Assembly (NCBI GenBank): GCA_963377175.1
Contig: CAUJNA010002112.1
Span: forward strand, 547,497-611,496
Source of the DNA: Effrenium voratum
Taxonomy: Eukaryota; Sar; Dinophyceae; Suessiales; Symbiodiniaceae
Length of the DNA: 64,000 nt
Direction of reading: 5' to 3'
Shown: positions 52,841 through 63,708 of the stretch, one piece after another
How positions within the stretch are numbered: position 1 is the first letter of the stretch
Layout: the number at the start of each line of letters is the position of its first letter
Notes under the pieces: generated by a model
What the model was told of the DNA's origin: nothing
Databases searched by the model: none
What the model saw: only the letters and a program-made list of their open reading frames with translations
Translations under genes and position numbers: made by a program

Positions 52841-53397
52841 CCTTGAGCCGATCGCTCTGGCGGGCGAGGTAGTTTTCCGGGCTTTGACCCGGCAAACGAA
52901 GCAGATATTTGTCTGGTTGTTGCCAGTAGACACACCGTTTGGGGAAGAAAACAGAAAGGGTACCGAGCCTGAACAAGGACAATCTGAGATGATTATGATA
53001 TTTTGTGTTTTTACGGGGGGTTCATCAAAAGGTGCGCAATACATGGGGTAGCCAGTGGGTACACGGAATTGCCAGCATGGTATAAGTAGTTGGTGATTTG
53101 AGGGATGTTGCCTCTATATGTGCTTGTGTTTTTTTTGAGGCTACGTTTTTCAGGCTGCGGGAAGCCAACGGAAACACGAACGCCATTTTGGTACGTTCCA
53201 ATGACACAAACGCAGGCCTCTCGCCTCTCGCCTTGAAACTCAATGGGGAGGACCTGCTTTCAATCCCCTGAAAACCTCCAGGTCCTTCAGTGGCCTTGCA
53301 GCTTTCTTTTTTTTTTGCGGAAAGCGCAGAGAAATCCTGGTCCAAAGGTTGCAACAGGCTCGAGCCGGCACACAGGGCTTCACATCAACTTCTTTGG

Positions 53398-53522
53398 CTC
53401 ATATGGCCATGGGTCAAAACCCCGTGCTTTCCAGTGAACGTCCCAATCCCCAACTAAAATAGGTTCTAAACTGGAGGTGCGCCGAAAGCCCCAAAATGGG
53501 ATCCCATTGGTCTTGACCTGCC
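53398..53522. repeat. Family G element
   Basis: ATGGCCATGGGTCAAAACCC to CCCATTGGTCTTGACCTGCC. Confidence 0.75.
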
Positions 53523-53534
53523 ATATTTACCCAC

Positions 53535-53640
53535 ATTCAAGACAGATCAGATCCGAACCATGGGGGAAAACATAAGACACGAGATTGACCCACCCTTCCC
53601 CGTGCGAGTTCACATCCCGAGCAAAATCTCCACGCGGGAC
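53535..53640 (-). CDS. Possible exon
   Basis: VPRGDFARDVNSHGEGWVNL follows a GTAAG acceptor and the frame stays open beyond. The opposite strand also carries an open frame starting MGENIRHEIDPP. Neither shows a known domain; the minus frame is preferred only because neighbours lie on that strand. Confidence 0.3.
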
Positions 53641-53864
53641 TTACCCTACCGCGTAATGAGGAAATGATAGCGATCGAACCACTCTGAGTGCTTGCAGTTG
53701 CCACTTGTTTGGTACATGAGGGGAAAACTTGTGCCAAAAGCAAGCGGCACACTTAACACAACAAACGGTGCCACTCCAGCAAAATCGCAACTCCGACAAA
53801 AAGGGGGTACCAAATCTGCCATTCTTCAGGGTTACCCCAAGATAAGTACCTACTGGGCCAAATT

Positions 53865-53909
53865 AAATTGCTCGGTGTTCCCGTCGGTGCAGATCTTCTC
53901 CGACCTTTG
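53865..53909 (-). CDS. Possible exon
   Basis: SEKICTDGNT after a CAAAG acceptor with a GA donor in phase; the frame upstream (PRGKLTLGLQR) is also open. Short and without a recognisable domain. Confidence 0.33.
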
Positions 53910-54251
53910 AAGCCCAAGGGTCAGCTTCCCTCTTGGTGCTTCGCATTTGCGGATGAACATTTTTGGGGTGCCGCCTAGCCTCTACGCCCAGAGGGTCCCA
54001 GAGGTACCCCAACGGCCTTGGGTTTGGTTCAAGGGGATTCGTCAGACTCTAATCCTCAATTATGAGGTCCTTGGAGCCTATACAAGAACCAGGCTACCAG
54101 GCATCCAATTCCCAGTTCCCAATTTCCAAACCACAAACCAAGGAGAACCTATCCGAATCACAAGCAAGGGCAGCCGGCGACCAAAATCCCCAGTTCCCAT
54201 CCAAACCCAGGGCACCTGGAAAAAAACAAAAAACTTGGGTGCCCTCAACAC

Positions 54252-54344
54252 CCGACGCCACTTGATTTCGGCGGCCGAACCGACTCCCACGTAACGACGC
54301 TCCTTGATGAAGGAGCTGGGCCCAGCGAGCTCCTTGTGACCCAT
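54252..54344 (-). CDS. Exon-like island, basic sequence
   Basis: 93 nt reading MGHKELAGPSSFIKERRYVG then VGSAAEIKWRR, between a GCAAAG acceptor and a GTGTTG donor, phase 0 at both ends. Begins with ATG directly at the acceptor. Hydrophilic and basic; likely cytosolic. Gene membership unknown. Confidence 0.55.
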
Positions 54345-54984
54345 CTTTGCGGTTGGACAGTTTGGACACGTCGATATTCCCGCCGTAGTTTGGGGCCAAT
54401 AGTCCATGTTTAAGGGAATCTTGGGGGTCCAGGTATATGCTTTTCTGGGTATGTCTTTTTTTGTTGAGGGTACCAGTTTTTGGGGCTGGTTTAAAGGGAA
54501 GCCAAAAGGAAAACCGGCATGTTGTGGGTTTTCAACAAAAGGCACACCCAAGGCAAACTCACCTTAAATGGTCCGGGTGATGTTAAAAAGCCACAGGGAA
54601 ATTTAGGAAACCCTGAAGCGGTGGATGAAACAAAACGTATTTCGCACCACCCAGGATGGACACCAACCCTACCAACACCCCCTACCCCAAATACCCCTTG
54701 TTTTGTATTTGTTTGGTAAAGACCTGCTTTTCCAAGGTGAATCTCCTTCTTTAGCAACGGGTCGGTCGACATCATACCCCAAAAAACCGGGCATTTGGAG
54801 GTATTTGGAGTAGGGGGTAAGGACATAAACCACCTACCCACTGGCCAAAAGCAAGTTACGAATTCCCCCACAGGACAACAAATCCGGGATCGCCCTGGTT
54901 GTGGAGCTGTGCCCGCATGCCCCTCGATGGATAGACAGCAAATGGGACCTATGGACGGAATTCGAAGCCATCCCTCCAGCCTTC

Positions 54985-55095
54985 AGGCCACTTGAGAGGC
55001 CTCAAGGCTGAAGGCCAAGGGCCTTCACGGGTTGAAGGTTGGCTTTGTTGAGGCCGTCAAAGGCCAAAAGAGGAGTTGTCCCTTGACGGGTTGAG
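54985..55095. repeat. GGCC-rich hairpin cluster
   Basis: CCTTGAGGCC, AAGGCCAAGGGCCTT and CCCTTGACGGGTTGA alternate as direct and inverted copies. Confidence 0.55.
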
Positions 55096-55380
55096 TCAGG
55101 TCAGATGGGCTCCCCCAGAAGCACATGTAACATTCCTTAGGCCCAAACTGTAAGTTTGTCAATTGGGTGTAGTACAAACTTTCAAAGGGACAGCTGTTTG
55201 TTTTGTGTGCTTGATCAGCACGGACTGAGACAGGCAGTCAGTGAAGTGTGTCCCTCGCCGGCCTTCCCATCCTTGGTTTTTAGAGTTCTGGTTAGTGTTG
55301 GTACAGGGAGCCTGCATCCTTCAGCACCCCCTAATACGACTGGGGTCGGGTTTGGCAAGCAATCGGCCAGTTTAGCAATG

Positions 55381-55466
55381 TAGAGCCTCCATGACCCTTT
55401 AAAAATGGGGTCATTGCCATTAACAGGATATGACCCCATATTTTTAGGGTCATGGCAACTCTAGGT
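55381..55466. repeat. Family A palindrome
   Basis: Left tip trimmed to TAGAGCCTCCATGACCC. Confidence 0.75.
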
Positions 55467-55584
55467 GGTCGAATTTGCTTTTTGGACCCGGCGGGTCCAA
55501 ACAAACAGATTTGTCAATTCGCCCTAAGCGTTGAATTTTGATGGCTTTCGGGCCCTCAGCGCTGGTTGACTTTGGGGGAAGGGG

Positions 55585-55770
55585 AAGGGGAGCAAAAATT
55601 ATCAAACATAGGTGTCCTTTTAGGGTAAATGGATGGCCCTGGTAGATTATTAAACTACCAGGTAAACCAGGGCCGTCTATTTTTCTGCCAAAACAACCAA
55701 AAAGGACACCGGTTCTCAATCTTTAGCAGTTCAGAAAAAAATGCTTCCAATGTTTCCCAACGACAACCAA
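55585..55770. repeat. Family I repeat split by a hairpin insertion
   Basis: GGGGAGCAAAAATTATCAAA continues only after a roughly 105-base palindrome bounded by GGTGTCCTTTT and AAAAGGACACC that includes CCCTGGTAG...CTACCAGG. Confidence 0.75.
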
Positions 55771-55984
55771 GTCAACACTGGTTGTCCTGAGGAATTCGTG
55801 GTTCTTCCTTGGAGGGCCTGGGGGTCTGCATTGGAGGGGTGCATGTAGCTGGAACTGACCTTCACTCGCCCAGTTGTTTTTCTTTGTCTTTTTTATGGTC
55901 TCCGGTGCTTCTCGGCAAATCCGTAAGGGAACAAATCGGGTCGCTTTCCAGCGGACAGGCAACTATCCCCTTTGCACAATCAAC

Positions 55985-56212
55985 CTGGAAACCCGTATGT
56001 GACGTTTTTGTTGGTCCATACGGCCTAAGCCACAAAAACATGACCATACGGTCATTTACGGTTTTTTGGCAACAATTTGTTGAACAAATACGGGTTGCAT
56101 ACGGCCAAAATACGGCCACCGGCCAGCCAAAAAAAACACATGTGAGAAAAACGATCCACATACGGGTTCCGTCCAAAAAAAATCGGCCATACGGCTTTCC
56201 AGGAATTGAATG
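55985..56212. repeat. Family L palindrome, inverted
   Basis: CTGGAAACCCGTATGTGACG to GGCCATACGGCTTTCCAGG. Confidence 0.82.
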
Positions 56213-56370
56213 GATCCATGGCTAACCATATTTCACCCACCAAAAAGCGAACAGCCGTTCGGTCGGGCAAACAAATGCCCAGTCGAATTCGGACGGGTCC
56301 GACCTCCAGTGGCGACAAAGGCCAGATAAGGTCGTTCGTTGATTTATGGGGAAGCCCTTCCAAGACACTC

Positions 56371-56468
56371 TGAACCCTCAAACTCCCCCAAAAAAAGGAA
56401 CTCACCAGATAACCGTAACCGTGGGTTGCAATAACCCATTTGAAAGTTGGAATTTTGAGGGTCCAGGA
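56371..56468. repeat. Family D element
   Basis: CTGAACCCTCAAACTCCCCC to TTTTGAGGGTCCAGG, ending at the 56.5 kb island. Confidence 0.8.
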
Positions 56469-56479
56469 AGTTGAATTGA

Positions 56480-56560
56480 AACAAGGGCACTGGAGAGCTG
56501 ACGAAAAAGTCGGGAACGTTGCCCCAGACGCAAACGTTGCCCCACACGCAACGGCTACGT
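56480..56560 (-). CDS. Possible exon with internal repeat
   Basis: RCVWGNVCVWGNVPDFFVSS has strongly G/C third positions after an ACGTAG acceptor. The motif VWGNV is repeated because an 18-nt segment is duplicated in tandem. No domain recognised. Confidence 0.33.
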
Positions 56561-56605
56561 GTCTGCAATCAAGCGCTGTTTGCTGGTTCGATGGCTCACA
56601 TGTAC

Positions 56606-56661
56606 GTAGTAGGGGAACCCTCCCCAACAAAAGGGTAAAAGGGCACTACTGGGGGACCTAG
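56606..56661. repeat. Family B element, right half
   Basis: GTAGGGGAACCCTCCCCAAC to CTACTGGGGGACCTAG. Confidence 0.75.
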
Positions 56662-56792
56662 ATTCATATTTGGACCAATTTGGAAGACCATTTTGGTGTC
56701 CAAATGTCCATTGTGGGGAGCCATACTTGGACGCCCGACACTCGACACTGCAATTTCGAAGACCCTTTTGGTGTCCCATTGGACCCAAATTT

Positions 56793-56928
56793 CTACGGAT
56801 ACCTTCCCCATTCTTTCTAGGCATCCTTCTTTCTAGAAAACCTCCAGAACCCCAAAGAAAACGGCGTTTGTTTTGAAAGGAACCATGGTAAAGAAAAAAC
56901 TACAGAATGGAGAAGGAATCGAGCCCCA
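56793..56928. repeat. Family E element
   Basis: GGATACCTTCCCCATTCTTT to GGAATCGAGCCCC. Confidence 0.78.
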
Positions 56929-57251
56929 GTAGTGAGCGATTCCCTTTAAAACCAACAAGGGAAAATACAAAATCTGATTAAGCAAATCAAAGTTTTAGTG
57001 TCCCATTGGACCCAAACGGATACACCGGCTCAGGTCTTGAGACTCGATACAAAATGGAGGCTTCTCAATCAGGCGGAGCCCCCTTTGAGTAGGCATTTGA
57101 AGAGGAAAGGAAAGGACGCCAGCTATTTTCGGGGTCCGACTTTTCTACTTTACCTGACACACCCATTTTGAGACCACAAAATGATGGCTTCCTTTTGCTT
57201 CCGCGAGAAAAAAAAAGAAAAAGAAGAAAAACAACTAGCCAAGCCGGGTCC

Positions 57252-57346
57252 CCTGGAGTCTCCATGACCCTTCAAAAATAGGTCCATGACCCCCTTGTTT
57301 CGGGTACTGACCAACCATTTTGAAGGGGTCAGAAGCAGACTCCAGG
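57252..57346. repeat. Family A palindrome
   Basis: Complete copy, CCTGGAGTCTCC to GCAGACTCCAGG. Confidence 0.85.
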
Positions 57347-57484
57347 CAGAGGTGTTTTGGGAGGCAAACCAATGTGCTGGAGAGTCCCACAAACAAAAGT
57401 TCAAACCAGAGTTTTTGTAACCCAACATGATGGTTCATGAATGCCAACTTTTTATAGGTAGTTCATTCGGGTTCAGGTGATCCT

Positions 57485-57608
57485 CGTGGAAACTGGACTC
57501 GCGTCCCAACTCGCTTTGTCCCCGAGTCTCCTCCACCATCGCCTCGAGGCGCTGGCCCACCTCTCGAACTTCGATTCGAAGCCCCAGATCTCCGAAAGGA
57601 ATTCCTGT
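57485..57608 (-). CDS. Coiled-coil exon-like island
   Basis: After a TCACAG acceptor one frame reads FGDLGLRIEVREVGQRLEAM then VEETRGQSELGRESS, which looks like a coiled coil. A second frame, EFLSEIWGFESKFERW, opens directly at the acceptor and has good codon bias at first, so frame choice is not settled. Same strand as the channel gene. Confidence 0.45.
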
Positions 57609-57754
57609 GACACCCAAAAGACCCAAGAAACCAACGGGAAGGAGCCTGTGGTTTGTTTCCCTTCTATAGGCATTGCTAGGCTGGCATCCGGCTTCAACCG
57701 AACTATTGCAACAAAAAGCTTAAGGCACCAACCCCCAAACCACAGGATTTTCCA

Positions 57755-57880
57755 TACTGTGGATGGTTGCGACATCCATTTCGCACCACTTTGAAACCAT
57801 GGTTGAGGCCATTGCTTGTTGGTTTTTACAGAATCGAATCATTCCAGGGATTCTTTGGTGCAAGATTCCGTCCATCTACA
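57755..57880. repeat. Family C palindrome
   Basis: TACTGTGGATGGTTGCGACA...GGTGCAAGATTCCGTCCATC. Confidence 0.8.
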
Positions 57881-58043
57881 CCTACTCAACCCGGAAGTAG
57901 GGCCCCATCGGATAAAATGGGCAATATGGGGGGCATTTTTTGGACCGACCCCCAACAAATCTCTCAAAACTCCTTCTCTGGGTGCTTCATTCCCCTGCGA
58001 GGAACCCAATTTCAGGGTTGCCGAAGGTCCGTGGCCAAGTCTT

Positions 58044-58191
58044 TCGTTGGTTGCGCAATCCGTTTCTCGCACCACGGTTTATGAAACCATGCTTGAAGCC
58101 ATATTATGTTGTTTGTCTTTACGTCGGGGAATCATCATTCCAGACAATTCTCAGGTGGTGCGGAAGGAATTTCGCAACCATCCACAGTATC
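58044..58191. repeat. Family C palindrome
   Basis: Right arm GTGGTGCGGAAGGAATTTCG and CCATCCACAGTA. Confidence 0.78.
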
Positions 58192-58466
58192 AAGGCCTTT
58201 GACCGACCTCAACAGTAAGGCCTTGGGACCCAGGGAAACAAACAACTATCAAGCAAACAGACAGACAGACAACAACAAAGAAACACACAAGGCAAACACA
58301 ACACAACAACATTCAAGGCATGAATAATGATCCGATACCTCAACTTCAGCTGAGCTGCATCATCGCTGTACCTGCCAAGTCAGGGTCGAGTCGAAGGAAC
58401 TTTCCCCAGGCCCAAGAGACTGGTCTTGCAATGCGGGATCCCCTGACCCTCTCACCTGGTGTATTG

Positions 58467-58564
58467 CTTACCCCTTAAAACTCCAAGCCCTGGGGAAGTT
58501 GATCTTTTACAGACATATAGCTCATGTTACCCAAAAAGTTGAGAAGTTGTGGTTTTAAGAGGTA
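58467..58564. repeat. Family H element
   Basis: Flanked by ATTG on both sides. Confidence 0.85.
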
Positions 58565-58949
58565 AGATTGGGTTCTCTTCCGTTTCCCTTTGACAGCAAT
58601 TGAGCAGCGCCCGAAACCCATTCACTTGCGGTTCCACCAAGATGGTGGTAAAGGTTTACGCAGGCCCTACTATGAACCCTATAAAACCAGGAACCAGTAC
58701 TGCATCCTAACGTGACCAAAAGAGTTTTGGGGCGCTGATGAATTGAAACCATATCCTGCAGAAAGCCCAACTTTCGCAAGAACCCAGTGTCTCTCTTTAA
58801 TTGCCTGACCCGCAAGAGGCCAATGATTTTGCATCATGCGTGCAGAAAGTTTGTGTGTCAAATTTCTTGGGATTCTGCTTGGATGACTTCTTTAGGCCGT
58901 AGATATTAGTTGCTTACTTTGTTGGGTGGTAATCCAAGTAATCCAACCG

Positions 58950-59050
58950 TTCAAAAACCCTAGAATGATGATTTCCCCTGTAAATACCACAAACATGGTT
59001 TCCCATGGTTTCAAATTGTTGCTAAATAGATGTCGCAACCATCCACAGTG
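58950..59050. repeat. Family C palindrome, left arm worn
   Basis: GATGATTTCCCCTGTAAATA to GCAACCATCCACAGTG. Confidence 0.65.
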
Positions 59051-59059
59051 TTACTCAGA

Positions 59060-60060
59060 TTCAATTCAGGAAGAGCGATCGCCTTGCACAAACTTGCCTC
59101 ACAGCCGCCAGTCAGAGCCTAAAGCAGAAATTGCCGTCCCCCCTCCCCTTGACCACCGAGCTCGCCCTGTTCAAATTCCTTGCTGTCACAGCTGACACAT
59201 TTATTCTTCATAAATATGTCCAAAATCCAAAAAGAACGTCAAAACCGGGTACCTCCGGGTACTTGAGTTTCCCTTTCTCCCTTGCGCACCTGAATCGAAT
59301 TCATGTGTTCGAGACTCAGAAAGCCCGAGGTTCCTTCAAGCTTTGGCTCAGGGGAATCGGCCAAAGACCACCCAACTGTCTGTTTGCCACGCAGATCTTC
59401 CCACAGAAAAGCACAGAAGAGTTCAGGAACTGACGGATTGAGTCGGAGTTCAAACAGGTATGCCTGGACCCTCAAACCGAGAATTGAGGCACAAGAAGAT
59501 GACCCTCAAGCTCTTCCCTTTGCAGAGGCATGTGCTTTGGATTGGGCCAACCCATTGACTTTGCCTTTTGACATGAAAATGCCTTGGGCAGCCATGTGGG
59601 CATGGGTGGCAGACTGCATCATTGCATACGTACTGTGTGCATAGATAATGCTACTGTACATTATATGCACGTATGGGGTATATATTTCTCAAGGCAACGC
59701 CGCAAGCGGCATAAGGATAACCACTGACACACTGTCATGGTTAACCAGTTAGCTACAAGCACAAACGAAACATCATAACGCATCGGGAAACTCGGCATTT
59801 TCATGCATGCCCAGAACGAGACAGCCAATCAATTGAACTCAAACGCACCGCAGCCTTCAACACACCACAGCCTTTTGAGCAAGAACTCGCTTGGCTTGCT
59901 AAGACCCAGTGCCAAGAACTGCGCTGAGTATTGTGTTCCCCAGCCCAACCCTCCCTGAAAACCCTGGACAAGATCCCACCCCTGAAAACCATGAATGAAA
60001 ACTAGCAACATCTAGCAACCGAGATAAAGTAACGGTCTTAAACCAACGCCTAGCAACTAC
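59060..60060. other. Low-repeat region with weak coding signals
   Basis: On the + strand a CTTTGCAG acceptor precedes ACALDWANPLTLPF and AAMWAWVADCIIAYVLCA before a stop at 59,642; the minus strand is also open. Not enough to call a gene. Confidence 0.3.
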
Positions 60061-60062
60061 CA

Positions 60063-60159
60063 CCTGGAGTCTCCATGGCCTTTAACAACTGGTTGGGAAT
60101 TACCCAAAACATTTCGGGTCATGGACCCAATTTTGAAGGGTCAGAGGGAGACTTCAGGC
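60063..60159. repeat. Family A palindrome
   Basis: Complete copy with GGTTGGGAATTACCC loop. Confidence 0.85.
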
Positions 60160-60344
60160 AGTTGTTGCCCCATGTGTTTCCAACCGCGTATTCCCCCAGG
60201 TGAATTTCTACCCCTAGGACCATTCAGCTGGCAAATGATCCCCCGAACCGCCAGCAACTCACTAGACTCTTTGCCAGCCTGCTTGATGGGCATATTCCCA
60301 TCTGGGACTCCCAAGACCTGCTTGGCTGGCCTATCCGTGTTCTA

Positions 60345-60433
60345 AAGCCTTACTTCTTAGTGGTTTGATGGAAACTACCGCACTCAAAAACAAAAAACAC
60401 CAAAAGCCGAAGAAGAGCTAAGGAGCCGGATGG
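60345..60433. repeat. Family J repeat, 5' truncated
   Basis: Starts at the TTAGTGGTTTGATGG part and ends GGATGGCTG, where a family B copy begins. Confidence 0.6.
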
Positions 60434-60436
60434 CTG

Positions 60437-60540
60437 CTAGGTGCTCCAGAGAGGCTAGAACAAGGCTACCAACTTTTTTCTGTAGTCTATCTTAATAGGG
60501 GGTTGCCCCTCCGCCAAATAGGGTGAGAACGGGCAGGCTG
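60437..60540. repeat. Family B element
   Basis: Left end CTAGGTGCTCCAGAGAGG; the right end is worn, next to the 60.55 kb island. Confidence 0.7.
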
Positions 60541-60544
60541 GGAA

Positions 60545-60660
60545 CCACCAATTTGGGATGAGCTCCTTTGCCAGCGGTTTCTGGCCGTGACTCCAAAGCT
60601 CGATCCCTTCGGAGTCTAAAAGCGCCAGTCGCGCCCGGCGGGCTGCTCCACTTCCACCTG
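60545..60660 (-). CDS. Exon-like island
   Basis: Following a CGTGCAG acceptor, two readings compete: VEVEQPAGRDW, ending before a stop, and GGSGAARRARLALLDSEGIE continuing to LWSHGQKPLAKELI. Both have G/C third positions. An internal TTTTAG could be a second acceptor, so this may be two adjoining exons. Confidence 0.42.
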
Positions 60661-60706
60661 CACGAAGGAAAAATGGTCTCGCCAACCGAAATTCCATACG
60701 CAAATG

Positions 60707-60770
60707 CCTGGACCCTCAAACTACCCATAAAATAGGAATTTCAGCAATTTTCTTTGCAATTTGTACACCC
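60707..60770. repeat. Family D element, left part
   Basis: GCCTGGACCCTCAAACTACC; the right end has decayed. Confidence 0.6.
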
Positions 60771-60999
60771 ATTTTAACTCATCTTACACGCACACACCCA
60801 TACGCACAAACGGTTTCGTGACTCAAAACTAGATCAAGACTTGTTGTTTTCCACTAGTCACACCAATAAAATCGTATTCCGTCCAGAAACTGGGAAAGAG
60901 AGTTGGCTATGGGGGGTGCCTTTGCTAGGATGTGTCTCAAAATTACAGGGGTCACAGGATTTTCCCCAAAATACAACATCACGCGACCTATACCCTCTC

Positions 61000-61700
61000 A
61001 ACCAAAAAACAGCCCCCCTCCTCTGTTATACAATTTCTTTTGTTGAGCGCCCAAAATTGGCAGGTCTGTGGCTTTTTGGCAATGCCTAAAGCTGCCAGAA
61101 AAAAGAAATGTGTCCAACCCTAACTGACACAGCGCATCGGCAACTTGCTCCCTCCCTCGAACAAACGCACCAGATCCTTAGACTACTGAATTTCAATGTG
61201 GTTCCTTCGTGATCCGGGTGATTTAATGCCGGAATCTGGCAGGATCCGGCAACGTCCAAAGTCGTTGCCAGATCCGCCAGATCCTGTCCGATATGCTGCG
61301 ACCGCTACTGTGCGCTGCCGCTCCCGGCCAAAAACGGTTGAGATTCACTTTTGTTCCCACGTGCTCTGCCATCAAAGGGTGGGAACAGGCCTCACAGACC
61401 CTAGGGGAAAAAAAAAAACGTGTTTGTATAATCCTCCGTGCTGCTATGACATTTTAAGGAGAGGCCTTCATCACGCGTTATCAAGGCACCAGGCGGAGGA
61501 AGCCGCCACTCGTTTAGCTGGCATGAACCGCCACGATGCAAACCCACTAAGTGGGCTGAACATCACAATATATCACAATAATTTGTTCACACTCTCCGTT
61601 TCATATGCAAAGAAATGTCAAAATCGAGAGTGACCGCTGGCATGTCATATGCTGATGGAGTAGGCTGACACGCGACTGGTGCCCACATTGGAAAGAGTGG
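61000..61700. other. Low-repeat region
   Basis: Contains an imperfect inverted repeat (CTGGCAGGATCCGGCAACG against CGTTGCCAGATCCGCCAG, 61,228-61,288). A + strand frame of 145 codons at 61,196 has no recognisable domain. Confidence 0.35.
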
Positions 61701-61717
61701 GGAAAGAGTTGGGAGCC

Positions 61718-61832
61718 AAATGGCTGTGGCTCAACATTTAAGAGCTAGGGTTACGCAGGTTTTGGTTTCCATGTTTCCACTTACCAGGGCAACCCATTAT
61801 AGAATTCCGGTTTTTTGCGCCATACCCAAATC
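61718..61832. repeat. Family F palindrome
   Basis: ATGGCTGTGGCTCAACATTT to TTTTTTGCGCCATACCC. Confidence 0.7.
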
Positions 61833-61852
61833 GGGCGGCAAAAAGCAACTTA

Positions 61853-61962
61853 GGGGCACCTTCCCCATTCCATTCTTTCCAGAAAGCCTCCTGTGAAACC
61901 CGGGTTCAAAACATGGCGATCGGTTGAAAAGAACGACCAACATGAATGGTTGGAATCGACAT
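61853..61962. repeat. Family E element
   Basis: GGGGCACCTTCCCCATTCCA to GGTTGGAATCGA. Confidence 0.72.
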
Positions 61963-62311
61963 TGGAAAATGTGTGTGCCCTTTTTTGAGGATACCTAGTT
62001 TATTTATTTTTTTGGTTTTCTAGGGGGGGGGGTTAAAGGGGGACCAACAGGAAAATCACCAATTTGGGGGGGGGGGTCCAATCTTTTAAAAAAACTCGTT
62101 CTTGCAACCACACCTTGTGGTTGGTGACTTCCAACTTTGGTTGTTCCATTCCAACCTTTTTCTGGGTAGTTTCCTGCACGTCCAGGCACACATGAGGACG
62201 AGAAAGCGCCCGCCTTCTCAAGCCACACCCCAGGAGTGCCGCCAGTACCTCCCAGCGTCAAACATCAAAAATCGCCGAGCTGGGACCGCGAAAGAACGTT
62301 CCCACCACTCA

Positions 62312-62497
62312 GACACCTGAACCCCAAGGAACTGCCCACAACAAAGCCGGGATTCACCAACTCTTACCGATTCTGTAATTTCAAACCACCTGAAATGTTC
62401 ACACCCAGGCAAAAAGCCGGAATTCACCGATGACATAAAGATTCGGGTTGCAACTTGCCCCCATTTTTTTGGTTGGAAGTTTGGGTGGGTCCAGGCA
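62312..62497. repeat. Family D element, partly duplicated
   Basis: GCCGGGATTCACC and GCCGGAATTCACC appear twice; right end GGTGGGTCCAGG. Confidence 0.65.
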
Positions 62498-63041
62498 GCG
62501 AAACTCCCAGGAACCGAATCCCTGAAAGCTGCCCCACACCACAGAGCTTGTTCGGGAGGCCCCGTAGCTTTCAGTTGGGGAACAAAAAAACGACTTGCCA
62601 TTCATTTGGTGTCCCTTGAAAACCGCAAAGCTGTGTCTCGCGATAGGGGGCCCTAAAAAAGGTCCAATGGTTGGTTTCCCTTTTGTTCGTGTTTGAAAAC
62701 CAAAAGGGGGTAAACGAAAGCGGGCTCTCCAAAAACACCCACACACCAAAAGCATGCCCTCAACAAAAGAAACACAGTCCATCCCAGGAAGCAGACAATC
62801 GACTTTCTCATAAGTGGCTTCCAGCACTCCAACGACCAAAAAGCAGGGGGAGATCAATGGCCCCAGAAAAATGTGTCTCAATGTGCTTGTGGACTTCTGC
62901 CTTTTGGGTTAACCAGTCACGGTGTATATATGTCTGGGATCGCTGGAAGTCGCTTAAAAATCCCGACTGGCATGCTTGGTTTCAGGAACAACCTCAGGCA
63001 GTTCCACCTACCCGCATGGTGGCTAAAGGGGTTTTCACCAC

Positions 63042-63133
63042 TGGACTCTCAAGCCACCGGCAAAAACGAACGGGAAGCAAGCCCAAAATGGGGGCAATGG
63101 CCCTTTTCTCAAAGCGATTTTGAGGGTCCAGGT
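63042..63133. repeat. Family D element
   Basis: CTGGACTCTCAAGCCACCGG to TTTTGAGGGTCCAGGT. Confidence 0.78.
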
Positions 63134-63134
63134 A

Positions 63135-63190
63135 GGAAATGGTGAAGAGGTTGCGGGCGATAGGCAGCACAAAACGCCAGCAACACTTGA
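63135..63190 (-). CDS. Possible exon, hydrophobic
   Basis: CCWRFVLPIARNLFTIS follows an ATCAAG acceptor with good third-position bias, ending at a family D repeat. Short; no domain assigned. Confidence 0.33.
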
Positions 63191-63277
63191 TGCATCCCAC
63201 GAAAAAAGAGACATGCATCCGAGATTGCAGCAAAATCCAACTTCCGCCTCTAAGACATGTCAGCTAAATGCGTTCAC

Positions 63278-63322
63278 CTCATTCATGTGACCGATGAGAC
63301 CGCGCTTTTCCTCCAAACGGAA
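63278..63322 (-). CDS. Exon-like island
   Basis: 45 nt encoding FRLEEKRGLIGHMNE between a CTCAG acceptor and a GTGAAC donor, phase 0 at both ends. Size and phase match the channel-gene exons. Likely an upstream exon of the same or an adjacent minus-strand gene. Confidence 0.5.
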
Positions 63323-63601
63323 CTGAGCTCGGCAAGCTTCCAGATGTTGCGGGAAGTGTCTTGGTCTCAACATGCTTGCCGTGTGACAGGGTGACACTAG
63401 GGAAAACAAGTCAACTGGGTGTGAAAATTTGACCCTCTAGAATTTTCTGCCACAAGCAGCGCATTGGCCCAGGTTTCTTGGAGCCGAAAGAAGCCTAAGG
63501 GGTCAAGGCCTCCACAGAACATCCGGCCTTGGGTACCTGGGGTTGCGATAGGGAATGACCAAGTCCGGGTGTTGGGAGAAGTGGTTTCGGGGATTCCCAA
63601 A

Positions 63602-63708
63602 TGGGTATGGGTCAAAATGAAACCACCAGGCCACCGCAAGTTTTGGTCTATGTTTCCACTTACCAGGGCTCCATTTGAGGTACCTATTTTTGACCCACTG
63701 CCAAATCA
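63602..63708. repeat. Family F palindrome
   Basis: GGGTATGGGTCAAAATGAAA to TTTTTGACCCACTGCC. Confidence 0.78.

Noticed and set aside
53175..53200. GCCATTTTGG resembling the core of the dinoflagellate spliced leader
   Set aside because: Only ten bases match and there is no CCGTA before or CTCAAG after; compatible with chance.
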